The notes under the pieces were generated by a model. The model was not told the origin of the DNA. It saw only the letters and a list, made by a program, of their open reading frames with translations, and ran no database searches. A program made the position numbers and the translations under genes. Positions 16,821-25,906 of a DNA stretch of 48,178 nucleotides are shown in pieces; the stretch's first letter is position 1; each line of letters starts with the position of its first letter. The stretch lies in assembly GCA_023380675.1 (NCBI GenBank), contig JAMCRS010000192.1:1-48178 (forward strand). Direction: 5' to 3'. The DNA is from Chloroflexota bacterium. GTDB lineage: Bacteria > Chloroflexota > Anaerolineae > UBA4142.

Positions 16821-17259
16821 CGCGGACCATCCAAGGCGCATCGGCGCAGGCTCTAGGGGGGACCGCCCGGCCTGTCCGGGCTGTCGGGGATGCTCGCCGG
16901 CTGAATTTCGAGCGCCAAGCGGATCACCCTACGCACCAACCACAGAATTCACACGGTCGATCTGTCGATACGTCGCCACATACCTGGCCGCAGATCACAG
17001 ACAGTTCAGACCGCTCGGCGATGCCGGGCACTCGAGGAGGTGAGTCTATTCGACGATCGCAATCACACAGACGCCGTTCAGCGCTCCCAACGCAAGACGC
17101 GGCGCACGAGACCAACAGCCCACTGACCCGTCGGGCGATCATTCGTGCGCGAGCCCAACAATGAGACGGCGCAGGCCGCCCAAGGCGGCCCTGAGCAGTG
17201 TGGCCCAAGCGTCTTTTCACTGTCCAGTATCAGAGTGGCTTAATTCCGAAGGAGAGAAG
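16821..17259. other. Non-coding gap inside the ABC operon
   Basis: This 439-base gap lies between permease and binding-protein genes. No conserved protein, terminator or RNA element was seen; a long open frame across it is an antisense/alternate-frame artefact of the permease gene. Confidence 0.6.
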
Positions 17260-18342
17260 ATGTCAACGAACAAGGTCCTCTTGACCGTTCTCGCAGCGAT
17301 CGTTATTCTCACAGCGGTTGGTTGCGCCTCTCAAGCTCCGGCGCCGGCGGCTAGCGCCCCGACCGCCGCGGCCGCGGCTCCCACGAATGCGCCGGCGGCT
17401 GCCGCGCCGACAGCGGCTCCCGCTGCGAAGAGGCATCGGATTGCGCTGGTGCAATTCCTCAAAGGACATCCAGTTCATCGTCTGATGCAGTTGGGCTTTA
17501 GCGATGCATGCAAAGCGCACAACTACGACTGCGAGATGCTGTTGACCGACAGCACGAGCGCGGTCGACATGGTTCCCCTCGCCGAACAGGCGTTGGCGGA
17601 ACCGGTGGACGGGCTCGTCCTGTACGCGGTCGACAACAGCTTTTTCCCAACCATCAAAAAGTTCAAGGACAAGGGCATCCCCGTCGTCACGCCCCACTTC
17701 ACCAGCTTCGACCAGACCCAGTCGGGTCTGACCGCAGTCGTCGGCGCGGACGTCGTCGCCTACGCCAAGGCCGCAGCCCAATCCATGGGCGACAAGCTCG
17801 GCGGCAAGGGCACGGTCGCAGTCACCGTCGGCAGCTTTAACGAGACGGAGAACCTCGTCGCCAAGACCTTCAAAGAGACCATCAACGCGCAGTACCCAAA
17901 CATGAAGGTGCTGGATCCGCAAGAGGAAGGGTTCGACCAGGCCCAAGCCATCTCCAAGGCCGTGGCGATCATCCAGGGCAACCCGGACATCTCAGGCGCA
18001 TTCTCGACCACCGGGAACGGGCCTACCACCTGGGCGCAAGCCGCGGACGAGACGAGCAGCAAGAACCTGGTCATCATCAGCATGGACTATACGCGACCCA
18101 ACCTCGACCTGGTTAAGTCCGGCAAGGTGTACGGCTTGGTGGCCCAGCCGCTGTACGACGAATTCTACAAAGCCGTCGAACTGGTCGGCGCGGCGATCGA
18201 CGGGCAGACGATCACGTACAAGAACCTGCTCCCGGCGCCCATCATCACCGTCAAAGACCTGGACAAGTACTATCAGTTCAACGATCGAGCCGAAGCCGGC
18301 ATCTCCGGACAACCAGGCGCGACGCCGACAAAGGCGCCGTAA
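17260..18342 (+). CDS. Sugar ABC transporter substrate-binding lipoprotein
   Basis: A 360-residue protein. The signal peptide ends in the lipobox TAVGC (Cys22), followed by an Ala/Pro/Thr linker of about 35 residues and then a periplasmic-binding-protein type 1 fold (RIALVQFLKGHPVHRLMQLG ... AEQALAEPVDGLVLYAVDNS ... GIPVVTPHFTS ... NGPTTWAQAADETSSKNLVI). It resembles ribose/xylose/inositol-type binding proteins (RbsB/XylF group). GAAGGAG precedes the ATG at 17260, which excludes longer starts. The linker style is typical of Chloroflexota lipoproteins. It delivers the unknown sugar-like substrate to the permease. Confidence 0.92.
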   Translation: MSTNKVLLTVLAAIVILTAVGCASQAPAPAASAPTAAAAAPTNAPAAAAPTAAPAAKRHRIALVQFLKGHPVHRLMQLGFSDACKAHNYDCEMLLTDSTSAVDMVPLAEQALAEPVDGLVLYAVDNSFFPTIKKFKDKGIPVVTPHFTSFDQTQSGLTAVVGADVVAYAKAAAQSMGDKLGGKGTVAVTVGSFNETENLVAKTFKETINAQYPNMKVLDPQEEGFDQAQAISKAVAIIQGNPDISGAFSTTGNGPTTWAQAADETSSKNLVIISMDYTRPNLDLVKSGKVYGLVAQPLYDEFYKAVELVGAAIDGQTITYKNLLPAPIITVKDLDKYYQFNDRAEAGISGQPGATPTKAP

Positions 18343-18609
18343 CACGCTTAGATCGGAACCGGCTGGGCGCGTCCGCCGAACCAGTGCGGACCCGACTGTA
18401 ATGCACGCGGTCGGGTGTTGTCGGGGAGAAGGACCTCGACGCACGCGCTCGCCGGAGTGCGCGGGGAAGCTGAGTGAGCGCCGGGCCGGCAGGCTCGTCT
18501 ACGGGAATCACACCATACACGACACGAGACCCTCGGCGCCCTCAGCATCCTTCGCCGCGGGACGAACATGCTGATCATTCGCCTTTGGACCGGCTGACGA
18601 GGAGCCTGG

Positions 18610-20184
18610 ATGAACGAACCTCACATTCTTGAGATGAAGCAGATCACCAAGAGATTCCCTGGCGTCGTGGCGTTGAAGAACGTCACGTTCGAGGTGCGCC
18701 GAGGGACAATTCACGGGCTAGTCGGCGAGAATGGAGCGGGCAAGTCGACGCTCATGAAGATCCTGTCCGGCACCTATCCGGTCGGCACGTACGAAGGCAA
18801 GATCTTTGTCAACGGCAGGGCGATACAGCTCAGATCGACTTTTGACGCGCTGGAGCAAGGGATCGGCATCGTCCCACAAGAAGTTAACGTCGTCGACCAG
18901 CTAACCGTCGCCGAAAACGTGGTCATCGGCAAATGGACCAGCGGGGGCGGAACGCTGGTGAGCATGCGCGAGATCAACCGCAGGGTCAGAGCCTTTCTGG
19001 ACGAGTATCACATCTCGCTTAACCCGTCTTCGTTCGTCTACCGGCTCACGGCCGCCGAAAAGCAATTGGTGATGATCGCCCGGGCGCTCTACCGACAGCC
19101 GAACGTCTTGATCCTGGACGAGCCGACCTCGTCGCTCGCGCTCGAAGAGATCGACAACCTATTTGCGCGGCTCGAGGAACTCAGGCAAAAGGGATTGACT
19201 TGCGTCTTTATCACGCATAAACTGACCGAGATACTCCAACTGACCGACCGCACGACGGTGCTAAGAGACGGCGAAGTTACCGGCCAATTCGAGCGCGGGG
19301 AGTACAGCCAGAACTCTATCATCTCGGCCATGGTCGGCCGGAAGATCGACCAACTCTATCCCACGCGCGACACTCCGATCGGGACAGACACGGTGCTGCA
19401 GGTCGAACATCTTACCGTTCCGCACCCGAACATCGCCGCGCCCAACGTGGTGGAAGACATTAGCTTTTCGCTGCGGAGCCGAGAGATCCTCGGCCTCGCC
19501 GGGCTCGTCGGCTCCGGGCGCAGCGAGACCGTCAACGCCATTATTGGCCGCCTGCCTTCCACCGGCCGGGTGCTCGTCCACGGCAAACCTGTTCACGTCC
19601 ACGATCCCGGCGAAGCGAAGGGGGTGGGGATCGCGCTGATCACCGAAGACCGCAAGAGGGACGGCCTCTTGACGAACCTGGAACTGCGCCCGAACGTCAC
19701 GCTGCACAGCCTGAACCTCTTCTCGCGAATGGCCTTGATGAATCCGGGAGCCGAACACAGGCTCGCCTTGGACTCTGTTCGCCGGTTCAACATCAAGACG
19801 CCGTCCGTGGAACAAATGGTGGTCAACCTGAGCGGAGGCAACCAACAGAAGGTGATCCTCGCTAAGGTTCTGATGGCGAAACCGGAGATCCTCCTGATGG
19901 ACGAACCGACCAAGGGCGTCGACATTGGCGCCAAGAACGAGATCTACAAGTTGATGCTGATGCTGGTCGCCGAGGGGATCTCCATCATCATGATCTCTTC
20001 GGAACTGCCGGAATTGCTTGCGATGTGCGATCGATTCGTCGTGCTCGCGGAGGGCCGGGTCGCCGACGAGTTTCCCAAATCCGAGGCGAGCGAGCACCGC
20101 GTCATGTTGGCGGCGACCCAGGCGCGACACCAGGTCGGCGCGCGCGCTCCGCTGGCGGCGTCGACGAACGGCGAACCAAGTTGA
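18610..20184 (+). CDS. Sugar ABC transporter ATPase, double cassette (RbsA/MglA type)
   Basis: A 524-residue tandem ATPase. The first cassette has Walker A GENGAGKST (39-47), a degenerate signature LTAAEKQLVMIARAL and Walker B VLILDEPTSSL. The second has the usual non-canonical Walker A (GLVGSGRSE), signature LSGGNQQKVILAKVL and Walker B ILLMDEPTKGVD. This asymmetric pattern is normal for sugar importers of the RbsA/XylG/MglA group, where the first site does most of the hydrolysis. GAGGAG stands five bases before the ATG. The order permease-binding protein-ATPase is unusual, but all three components are present. Confidence 0.95.
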   Translation: MNEPHILEMKQITKRFPGVVALKNVTFEVRRGTIHGLVGENGAGKSTLMKILSGTYPVGTYEGKIFVNGRAIQLRSTFDALEQGIGIVPQEVNVVDQLTVAENVVIGKWTSGGGTLVSMREINRRVRAFLDEYHISLNPSSFVYRLTAAEKQLVMIARALYRQPNVLILDEPTSSLALEEIDNLFARLEELRQKGLTCVFITHKLTEILQLTDRTTVLRDGEVTGQFERGEYSQNSIISAMVGRKIDQLYPTRDTPIGTDTVLQVEHLTVPHPNIAAPNVVEDISFSLRSREILGLAGLVGSGRSETVNAIIGRLPSTGRVLVHGKPVHVHDPGEAKGVGIALITEDRKRDGLLTNLELRPNVTLHSLNLFSRMALMNPGAEHRLALDSVRRFNIKTPSVEQMVVNLSGGNQQKVILAKVLMAKPEILLMDEPTKGVDIGAKNEIYKLMLMLVAEGISIIMISSELPELLAMCDRFVVLAEGRVADEFPKSEASEHRVMLAATQARHQVGARAPLAASTNGEPS

Positions 20185-20190
20185 GGAGAT

Positions 20191-20979
20191 ATGGAAAGCC
20201 TCGCGCGCAAGATCCAAGAGACCCAAGTCCCATCGAATAGCCTGGCGCTGTTCTGGATCTCCCAGGCCGGTTTCGTTTTCAAGTCCCACAGCGGCCGCGT
20301 GATCTGCGTCGACCCGTATCTGACCGATTACGTGGAACGCGCTCTGCCCGACTACGGCCTCGGATTCAAACGGATCATGGCCAAAATCATCGAACCGGAA
20401 GAGGTAGACGCGGACTATGTGGTGAGCACGCATTCGCACCAGGATCACCTCGACGTGGACGCACTGCCCGGCTTGCTCGCAAACCCGCGCATCCACTTGA
20501 TCGGTGCGCCCGATTGCCGCGACATCTATGTCAAGGCCGGGGTGCCGGAAGACCGCTTTTCCATCTTCCACCAGGGAGAAACGATCGACCTCGGGGGACC
20601 GCACATGACCGGCGTCTACGCCGATCACGGCGACGCGGCGCCCGAAGCACTGGGTGTATTGCTCGATTTCGACGGCATCAAGGTGTGGCAAGTCGGCGAC
20701 TCGGCTTATCGTCCGGATATGTGGCACGAGCTGTTCGAGCAGGAGATCGACATCCTGCTCCCGCCGATCAACGGCGCGTTTGGCAACCTTAACGCCGTCG
20801 ACGCGGCCAAGCTCACGCGTGACTCGGGCGCACGGATCGTGATTCCGTGCCACTATTGGATGTTCGCTTTGCACTACGGTAACCCGGCGGAATTCCTGGA
20901 AGCGTGCAAGGCCTTTGCTCCTCAAGCGAGACCGCTGCTCCTGACTCAGGGAGAGCGATTCATTTATACCAAACAGTAA
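20191..20979 (+). CDS. UlaG-like metallo-beta-lactamase-fold hydrolase (possible lactonase)
   Basis: A 262-residue protein with the metal motif STHSHQDHLDVD (HxHxDH, His81-His86), a preceding strand VICVDPYLTDYV, later VWQVGDSAYRPDM and a terminal IPCHYWMFALHYG. The fold and the length match the UlaG family, whose founding member opens L-ascorbate-6-phosphate lactone. In this context it may hydrolyse a sugar-acid lactone formed by one of the dehydrogenases. GAGGAG precedes the ATG, six bases after the ATPase stop, so it is cotranscribed. A different hydrolase role is possible. Confidence 0.85.
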   Translation: MESLARKIQETQVPSNSLALFWISQAGFVFKSHSGRVICVDPYLTDYVERALPDYGLGFKRIMAKIIEPEEVDADYVVSTHSHQDHLDVDALPGLLANPRIHLIGAPDCRDIYVKAGVPEDRFSIFHQGETIDLGGPHMTGVYADHGDAAPEALGVLLDFDGIKVWQVGDSAYRPDMWHELFEQEIDILLPPINGAFGNLNAVDAAKLTRDSGARIVIPCHYWMFALHYGNPAEFLEACKAFAPQARPLLLTQGERFIYTKQ

Positions 20980-20991
20980 AGGAGAGGCCGC

Positions 20992-23052
20992 ATGGCCGCC
21001 AACGCAACTAGCCTGGAAGGCAAACTATTGCTGGTCACTGGCGCGGGGACCGGCATCGGGCAGGGCGTCGCCCTCGAGCTTGCCCGGCAGGGCGCCGATG
21101 TGACCATCAGTTATCATGGAAGCGTCGAGGGCGCCCAGAAAACCGTCGAAGAGATCAAAGCGATGGGAAGGCGCGCCGCCGCCGTCCGCGGGGACTTGGG
21201 AGTGGTGGCCGACTGCCGGCGAATAGTGGACGAGGCGGCCGCGTTCCTCGGCGGCCTGGACGGCGTCTTCAACAATGCCGGTCTCACCCTTACCGAAGAT
21301 TTTGCGCAGGTCACCGAAGAGCAATTCGACCGCATCTATCATCTGAACATCCGGGGTGAGTTCTTCTGCTGCCAGCAAGCGGTTCGACACATCGTCGAGC
21401 GGGGCCGCAAACTGGCGCAGGCCCGGCCTGAACGGCCGTGGGCGGGCGGAAGTATCGTGAATATGTCCTCCGTGCATGGAGCCGCCGGACTGCACGGTCA
21501 CTCTGTGTACGCCGGAACCAAGGGCGCGATCAACGCGTTCAGCCGGGAACTCGCGGTCGAGCTGTGCCCGCTGCACATCCGGGTCAACGTGGTTGCCCCC
21601 GGCTCCATCGAAGTGCCGAGCTACTGGAAAACCGATCCGGGCTATTCACGTCAGGTCGGGAACAGCATGGTGCCGTGGGGTCGCGTGGGGCTTCCGCAAG
21701 ATGTCGGATACCTGGCCGCCTATCTCCTGTCCGACGCGTCCGAATTCATGACCGGTTCTGTGCTCTACTTCGACGGCGGCCTAACGGCCAAGATGGCGAT
21801 ACCCTATCAGCCAAAGCCGGGCGAGCAGGTTGCCATTCGAGGATATGCCTGGATGCGTGAATTCACCCATTGGCGTGGTTTCGACCTGACTCCCAGAGTC
21901 GAAAAACTGAAACGGACGCTGCGCGGCGAGCCGCTCCGAACGGCGGACGACATGCCTCTGCACGTCAACACGCCGACCTATTTTTGCTTCGGCAGCAATG
22001 ACAAGCCGGCAGACTATTTCACGAATCCCAGCAGCATGTACCAGTACCAAGCTTCGGGGTACGAAAAACATCTCCGGAGCGTCGAAGACGATTACGTCCC
22101 GTACTTTATGCCGTGGTTCGGCACCGGAGTTCTAGCGTCCGCATTTGGAGCGAACATTCGAATGCCTGAGGTCGCGGGCGACGACCCGGCCGTGAGCGGC
22201 CCATGTATCCAGTCGCCGAACGACGTTGCGCGCCTCAGGCTCCCCGACCCGCAGCACGACGGACTGATGCCTCGAGTGCTGGATGCAATCGACTATGCGG
22301 TCAGCCAGCATGACCTGCCGGTTGGGCTGACGGACATGCAAGGCCCCCTGGACACATTGGGGTCGCTATGTGGACAGACCAGACTCTTCGAGTGGATGTA
22401 CGACGACCCCCACATGGTGCACGAGCTGTTCGATCTCGTCACCGATGCGTTTATTCAATGGGTGAAGGTACAGAAAGACCATATCGGCGAGCCACTGGAC
22501 AGCAGTAACGGCCTGCAGGGGCTGCATTCTCCCGGCATCGGCGTTTGGGAATCAGACGACGATATGGTCATGGTCGGAGCCAAGCTGTATCGAGAGTTCG
22601 TGGTTCCCTGTGTGTCGCGCATTTTCGACGCGTTCGGCGGTGGTTCGGTTCACTTTTGCGGGCGCGGCACGCAGCACGTCGAGAACCTGCTCGCCACATC
22701 AAGCCTCCGCGTGCTCAATGTCTCTCCCCTCGGCGACTTTGCAGCACTGGCCAAATTGAAGAGAGGACTGGGAAGACGGATCGTCTTGGAACTTCAAGAC
22801 GGAGCACCGATCGACGTGGAAGCCTACTACGCACGCCTCTTCGATAAGCTCGACGATGCTAACGGCCTCCTCCTGGCGACATTCGTATTCGACAACGTCG
22901 CCATGGACGAAACGGGAGGCTACCTGCCGATCGAGCGGGAAGCATGGGAGACTGCCAACCGGATCACGCGAGCCGTCCGCGAATGCGTCCGCCGGAAACT
23001 GGCGGAAGAACCACTCGTAACGGAGCAGGGGCGACCCGCGTTCGCAATGTGA
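20992..23052 (+). CDS. SDR oxidoreductase fused to URO-D/MtaA-like domain
   Basis: One uninterrupted 686-residue frame with AAAGGAG before the ATG. Residues 1 to about 268 form a complete short-chain dehydrogenase: TGAGTGIG (16-23), NNAG (94-97), Ser160-Tyr173-Lys177 and the C-terminal VLYFDGG. After a short Pro-rich linker, residues about 285-686 form a URO-D-superfamily domain (TPRVEKLKRTLRGEP ... VHFCGRG with His554-Cys556). Both halves keep their key residues, so this looks like a working two-step enzyme rather than a chance joining. I know of no standard family with this architecture. The SDR half may oxidise an alcohol that the URO-D half then processes. Confidence 0.9.
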   Translation: MAANATSLEGKLLLVTGAGTGIGQGVALELARQGADVTISYHGSVEGAQKTVEEIKAMGRRAAAVRGDLGVVADCRRIVDEAAAFLGGLDGVFNNAGLTLTEDFAQVTEEQFDRIYHLNIRGEFFCCQQAVRHIVERGRKLAQARPERPWAGGSIVNMSSVHGAAGLHGHSVYAGTKGAINAFSRELAVELCPLHIRVNVVAPGSIEVPSYWKTDPGYSRQVGNSMVPWGRVGLPQDVGYLAAYLLSDASEFMTGSVLYFDGGLTAKMAIPYQPKPGEQVAIRGYAWMREFTHWRGFDLTPRVEKLKRTLRGEPLRTADDMPLHVNTPTYFCFGSNDKPADYFTNPSSMYQYQASGYEKHLRSVEDDYVPYFMPWFGTGVLASAFGANIRMPEVAGDDPAVSGPCIQSPNDVARLRLPDPQHDGLMPRVLDAIDYAVSQHDLPVGLTDMQGPLDTLGSLCGQTRLFEWMYDDPHMVHELFDLVTDAFIQWVKVQKDHIGEPLDSSNGLQGLHSPGIGVWESDDDMVMVGAKLYREFVVPCVSRIFDAFGGGSVHFCGRGTQHVENLLATSSLRVLNVSPLGDFAALAKLKRGLGRRIVLELQDGAPIDVEAYYARLFDKLDDANGLLLATFVFDNVAMDETGGYLPIEREAWETANRITRAVRECVRRKLAEEPLVTEQGRPAFAM

Positions 23053-23056
23053 AATC

Positions 23057-23073
23057 TCTGATAACAGATTAGC
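23057..23073. promoter_or_regulatory. Possible third copy of the regulator motif
   Basis: ATCTCTGATAACAGAT (about 23054-23069) is nearly palindromic and contains GATAACAGATTA, related to the 12-mers at 11696 and 15467. It sits just before the mutarotase-like gene. Weak evidence. Confidence 0.2.
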
Positions 23074-23075
23074 AA

Positions 23076-24068
23076 ATGTCGGTCATTTCCCCAACTCGCT
23101 ACAAGGACCTCGAGGCGATCAATATTGAATCGAGCCTGCTGCGCGCCCAGTTCCTTCCCGGGCAGGGTGCGAAGATCGCCTCGTTGATCTACAAGCCGCT
23201 CGGCTACGAGCTGTTGGTGCAGCGGCCGGGCGAGCGGTACCTGGTCCAACCGTTCGACGGAGATTTCGTCGCCGGCGAATGCTCAGGCCTTGACGACATG
23301 TTTCCCACGATCGATCAATGCTACTACGACCGTTTTCCCTGGGCCGGGACGAAGATGGCGGATCACGGCGAAGTCTGGAGCTTGCGCTGGGAAGAGAATC
23401 ACACCAACGATCATCTCCACTTTGCCGTAAGCGGGGTGCGGTTTCCGTATCGCTTGGAGAAGACAGCGGCGTTCACGCAGGAAGGAATCCTGCGTCTCGA
23501 CTATCGGCTGACCAATCTCTCCGATTTTGATTTCGACTTTTTGTGGGCCGCGCATCCGCTTTTCGTCCTCGAGGACGGCGTGGAACTCGTCCTACCGGAA
23601 GGAATTCAAACTGTCGTCCGAACGCTTTCGATGGGCCATGAGGCCGGCGTCTACGGCGACGAGTTCGACTGGCCAGTGTGCCAGATGCCCGGAGGCGAAC
23701 GGCGAGATTTCCGCTGGCTGAGACCAAAATCCGCCCGCGTCGCGGACAAGTACTTTGTCAAAGGCCGAATGCCAGAGGGATGGTGCGGCCTGAGGTACCA
23801 CCACAGCCAGTTCTCGCTGGTGATCTCGTTCTCGTTAGAGACCGTTCCGTACCTTGGAATCCTGCCCAACGAAGGCGGATGGCAGGACCTCTACAACATC
23901 TTCTTGGAGCCTGCAACCGCTTCCTTCGATCGGCCGGACGCGGCGCGCTACCGGAGTCAAGTGTCGACGGTCAAGGGCAGGTCGGCGTACGAGTGGCACA
24001 TGAACGTCACGGTGGCCGAAGGGACGAACTTTAGGCGGGCGGACGAGCAAGGCCGCCTGCAAATCTGA
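23076..24068 (+). CDS. Galactose-mutarotase-like (aldose 1-epimerase fold) protein
   Basis: A 330-residue, strand-rich protein. Segments such as GQGAKIASLIYKPLGYELLV, GLDDMFPTIDQCYY, FSLVISFSLETVPYLGILP and WQDLYNIFLEPATASFDRP match the supersandwich fold of aldose-1-epimerase and DUF4432/DUF5107-type proteins, including the late Glu of an 'LEP' motif. Such proteins interconvert sugar anomers or bind sugars. No strong ribosome site precedes the ATG at 23076. It lies in the catabolic operon between the SDR::URO-D fusion and a VOC protein, consistent with an incoming pyranose. The precise reaction is unknown. Confidence 0.75.
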   Translation: MSVISPTRYKDLEAINIESSLLRAQFLPGQGAKIASLIYKPLGYELLVQRPGERYLVQPFDGDFVAGECSGLDDMFPTIDQCYYDRFPWAGTKMADHGEVWSLRWEENHTNDHLHFAVSGVRFPYRLEKTAAFTQEGILRLDYRLTNLSDFDFDFLWAAHPLFVLEDGVELVLPEGIQTVVRTLSMGHEAGVYGDEFDWPVCQMPGGERRDFRWLRPKSARVADKYFVKGRMPEGWCGLRYHHSQFSLVISFSLETVPYLGILPNEGGWQDLYNIFLEPATASFDRPDAARYRSQVSTVKGRSAYEWHMNVTVAEGTNFRRADEQGRLQI

Positions 24069-24109
24069 TATGACATCTTGAGAACGGGGGCAGTCGCTCA
24101 GGGTCTCAC

Positions 24110-24649
24110 ATGACGGAACACAACTCGGATCATTCACCCAACCAAATGTTCAACCGATTCGTCCAGATCGGCGTGGTCGTAGCGGATCTAGAGAAGGTAA
24201 CGCGAAACCTGACGCAAGTATTCGGCATCGGACCATTTCGAATAATCGACTGGCCGCCGGCTGGGCGCGATTATGTGGAGAGGATCTACCATGGTCAGCC
24301 GGCCAATTTCACCGCCCGGATGGCGTTTGCCGAGCTCGGATCCATCGAGCTCGAGATCATCCAGCCCCTGGACGGTCCGAGCATCTGGGCGGACTTTTTG
24401 CGAAACCAGGGCGGTGGGATCCACCACATTCGATTCAACGTCGAACAGGTAGAGCCGGTTCAGGCGTACCTCGCACAGCACAGCGTGCTGGCCGCGCAGC
24501 AAGGCTCAGGAATCCGGCCGGGCACCGAGTGGATGAACTTTGCATCGGAAAAGCTCGTCGGGTTTGTCATCGAGGTGATGAAGGTGGCGCCCGGCACAGA
24601 CGGCCGTACGCCACAGATCGTCGACGGCAAGGTCGTCGAAGGGCCTTGA
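24110..24649 (+). CDS. VOC-superfamily (glyoxalase/epimerase-like) protein
   Basis: A 179-residue protein with two beta-alpha-beta-beta-beta modules: FVQIGVVVADLEKVTRNLTQVFGIGPF, then IELEIIQPLDGPS, GGGIHHIRFNVEQVEP and a last strand KLVGFVIEVMK. Candidate metal ligands are Gln19, Glu82, His105/His106 and Glu155, as in methylmalonyl-CoA epimerase-like members. VOC proteins epimerise, isomerise or cleave with a divalent metal. In this operon it may epimerise an acid or CoA intermediate, but the sequence does not decide. Confidence 0.8.
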   Translation: MTEHNSDHSPNQMFNRFVQIGVVVADLEKVTRNLTQVFGIGPFRIIDWPPAGRDYVERIYHGQPANFTARMAFAELGSIELEIIQPLDGPSIWADFLRNQGGGIHHIRFNVEQVEPVQAYLAQHSVLAAQQGSGIRPGTEWMNFASEKLVGFVIEVMKVAPGTDGRTPQIVDGKVVEGP

Positions 24650-24926
24650 TCGAGTTCGCCGCGTGCGTCCCCCGCGGCCAGCTCCTCGCGCGCGTTGCAG
24701 CAAACCCTCTTGTTTCTGCGGACTATTATTGGCCACCAAAGCGCCAATCTTGAGGCGCCACACCGCGGCACGAACCGGCTTAGGCAAGCGCTCGGAGGAG
24801 CAGATGTTGCTAGCCCACAGAATTTCCTCGGGCATTCGAGAGCAAAGGCCGGTCCAAGCAAGGCGAACGTCGAAAAGTTGACGCGGCCCTTCGGGGCGGT
24901 CGAACGAGTCAAGGGGAGCGGGCGAC

Positions 24927-25751
24927 ATGACGGACAAGTTGTTTGACCTGGGCGGCAAGGTAGCCGTAGTTACTGGGGCGGGAGCACATGGCGGCTTGGG
25001 GCACACTATCTCGCTTGCCTTCGCTCGATTTGGGGCGGACATTGTCGCGGACGACATCGACGACGACGGCACGCGCCAAACGGTAGACGAGATCAGCGCG
25101 CTCGGCCGCCGGGCGATCGCGGTTCACGGGGACGTTTCGAGCGAGGAGCAGGTTGCACAGCTCTTCACGCAAGCGGATCGGGCATTTGGAAAGGTGGACA
25201 TTCTCGTCAACGTCCCGTTCTGGTTCGCACGCGCCCAGCCGCACAAATTGGCGCTCGAGGATTGGAACCGAACGCTGGCCATTTGCCTGACGAGCTACTT
25301 TCTCTGCTCCAAGGAGGCCATCCGGCGGATGCTCGATCAGAAATCCGGCGGATGCATCCTCAACATCGGCTCGATCGCGGGCGCGTCCAGTCTGGGTCGC
25401 GGCAACTTTGCGTACAGCTGCGCAAAAGCCGCGGTGCATCAAATGACCAAAGAGCTTGCGTTGGAATATGCCCGTGACGGGATACGGGTGAATGCGATCC
25501 TGCCGTGCCAAATCATGACACCGGGGCTGGAAAACCAGCTGATAGCGGATCCAAAGCTAAAGGAAACCTCCCTGCCGCGCTTTTTGGCCGGAATCCCGCT
25601 TGGCCGGCTGTTGCGGGTCGACGATTTCGAAGGGGCAGCGGTATTTCTGTGTTCGGATGCGGCCCGCGCGATCACCGGGGTGCTGCTTCCAGTAGACGGC
25701 GGCAATCTTGCGATGAACGCCGGCGGAAGCATCACTTGGCCTCTGGACTAG
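24927..25751 (+). CDS. Short-chain dehydrogenase/reductase
   Basis: A 274-residue SDR. The nucleotide motif is TGAGAHGGLGH (from residue 16), with acidic DDID at the end of strand two, suggesting NAD preference. The usual NNAG is replaced by NVPF (95-98), which is odd. Candidate catalytic residues are Ser149, Tyr163 and Lys167 (GSIAG ... FAYSCAK). The C-terminus VLLPVDGGNLA is typical. GGGGAG precedes the ATG. A gap of 277 bases without features separates it from the VOC gene. It probably oxidises a hydroxyl of the sugar-like substrate. Confidence 0.88.
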   Translation: MTDKLFDLGGKVAVVTGAGAHGGLGHTISLAFARFGADIVADDIDDDGTRQTVDEISALGRRAIAVHGDVSSEEQVAQLFTQADRAFGKVDILVNVPFWFARAQPHKLALEDWNRTLAICLTSYFLCSKEAIRRMLDQKSGGCILNIGSIAGASSLGRGNFAYSCAKAAVHQMTKELALEYARDGIRVNAILPCQIMTPGLENQLIADPKLKETSLPRFLAGIPLGRLLRVDDFEGAAVFLCSDAARAITGVLLPVDGGNLAMNAGGSITWPLD

Positions 25752-25906
25752 AGTCCCTGCGGACGAGGCGAGCGATCTTCCTTAATTGACCGGAATCTAG
25801 CCTGGCAGGCCATTGCCACCACGGTCTTTTCTCAGGCAGGAAGATCGCGTCGGCGGCAAAAGGCGCCGCCCCGCCATGACACACCGGAATCAGAGTCGAG
25901 GTACAA

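Noticed and set aside
16109..17164. 351-codon open frame overlapping the permease and the following gap
   Set aside because: Same strand but out of frame with the permease, Arg/Gly/His-rich, with no ribosome site.
19261..20925. 554-codon open frame on the minus strand
   Set aside because: It is antisense to the ABC ATPase and UlaG-like genes, has Arg/Asp/Val-rich composition without domains, and reflects the GC-rich codon pattern of the real genes.
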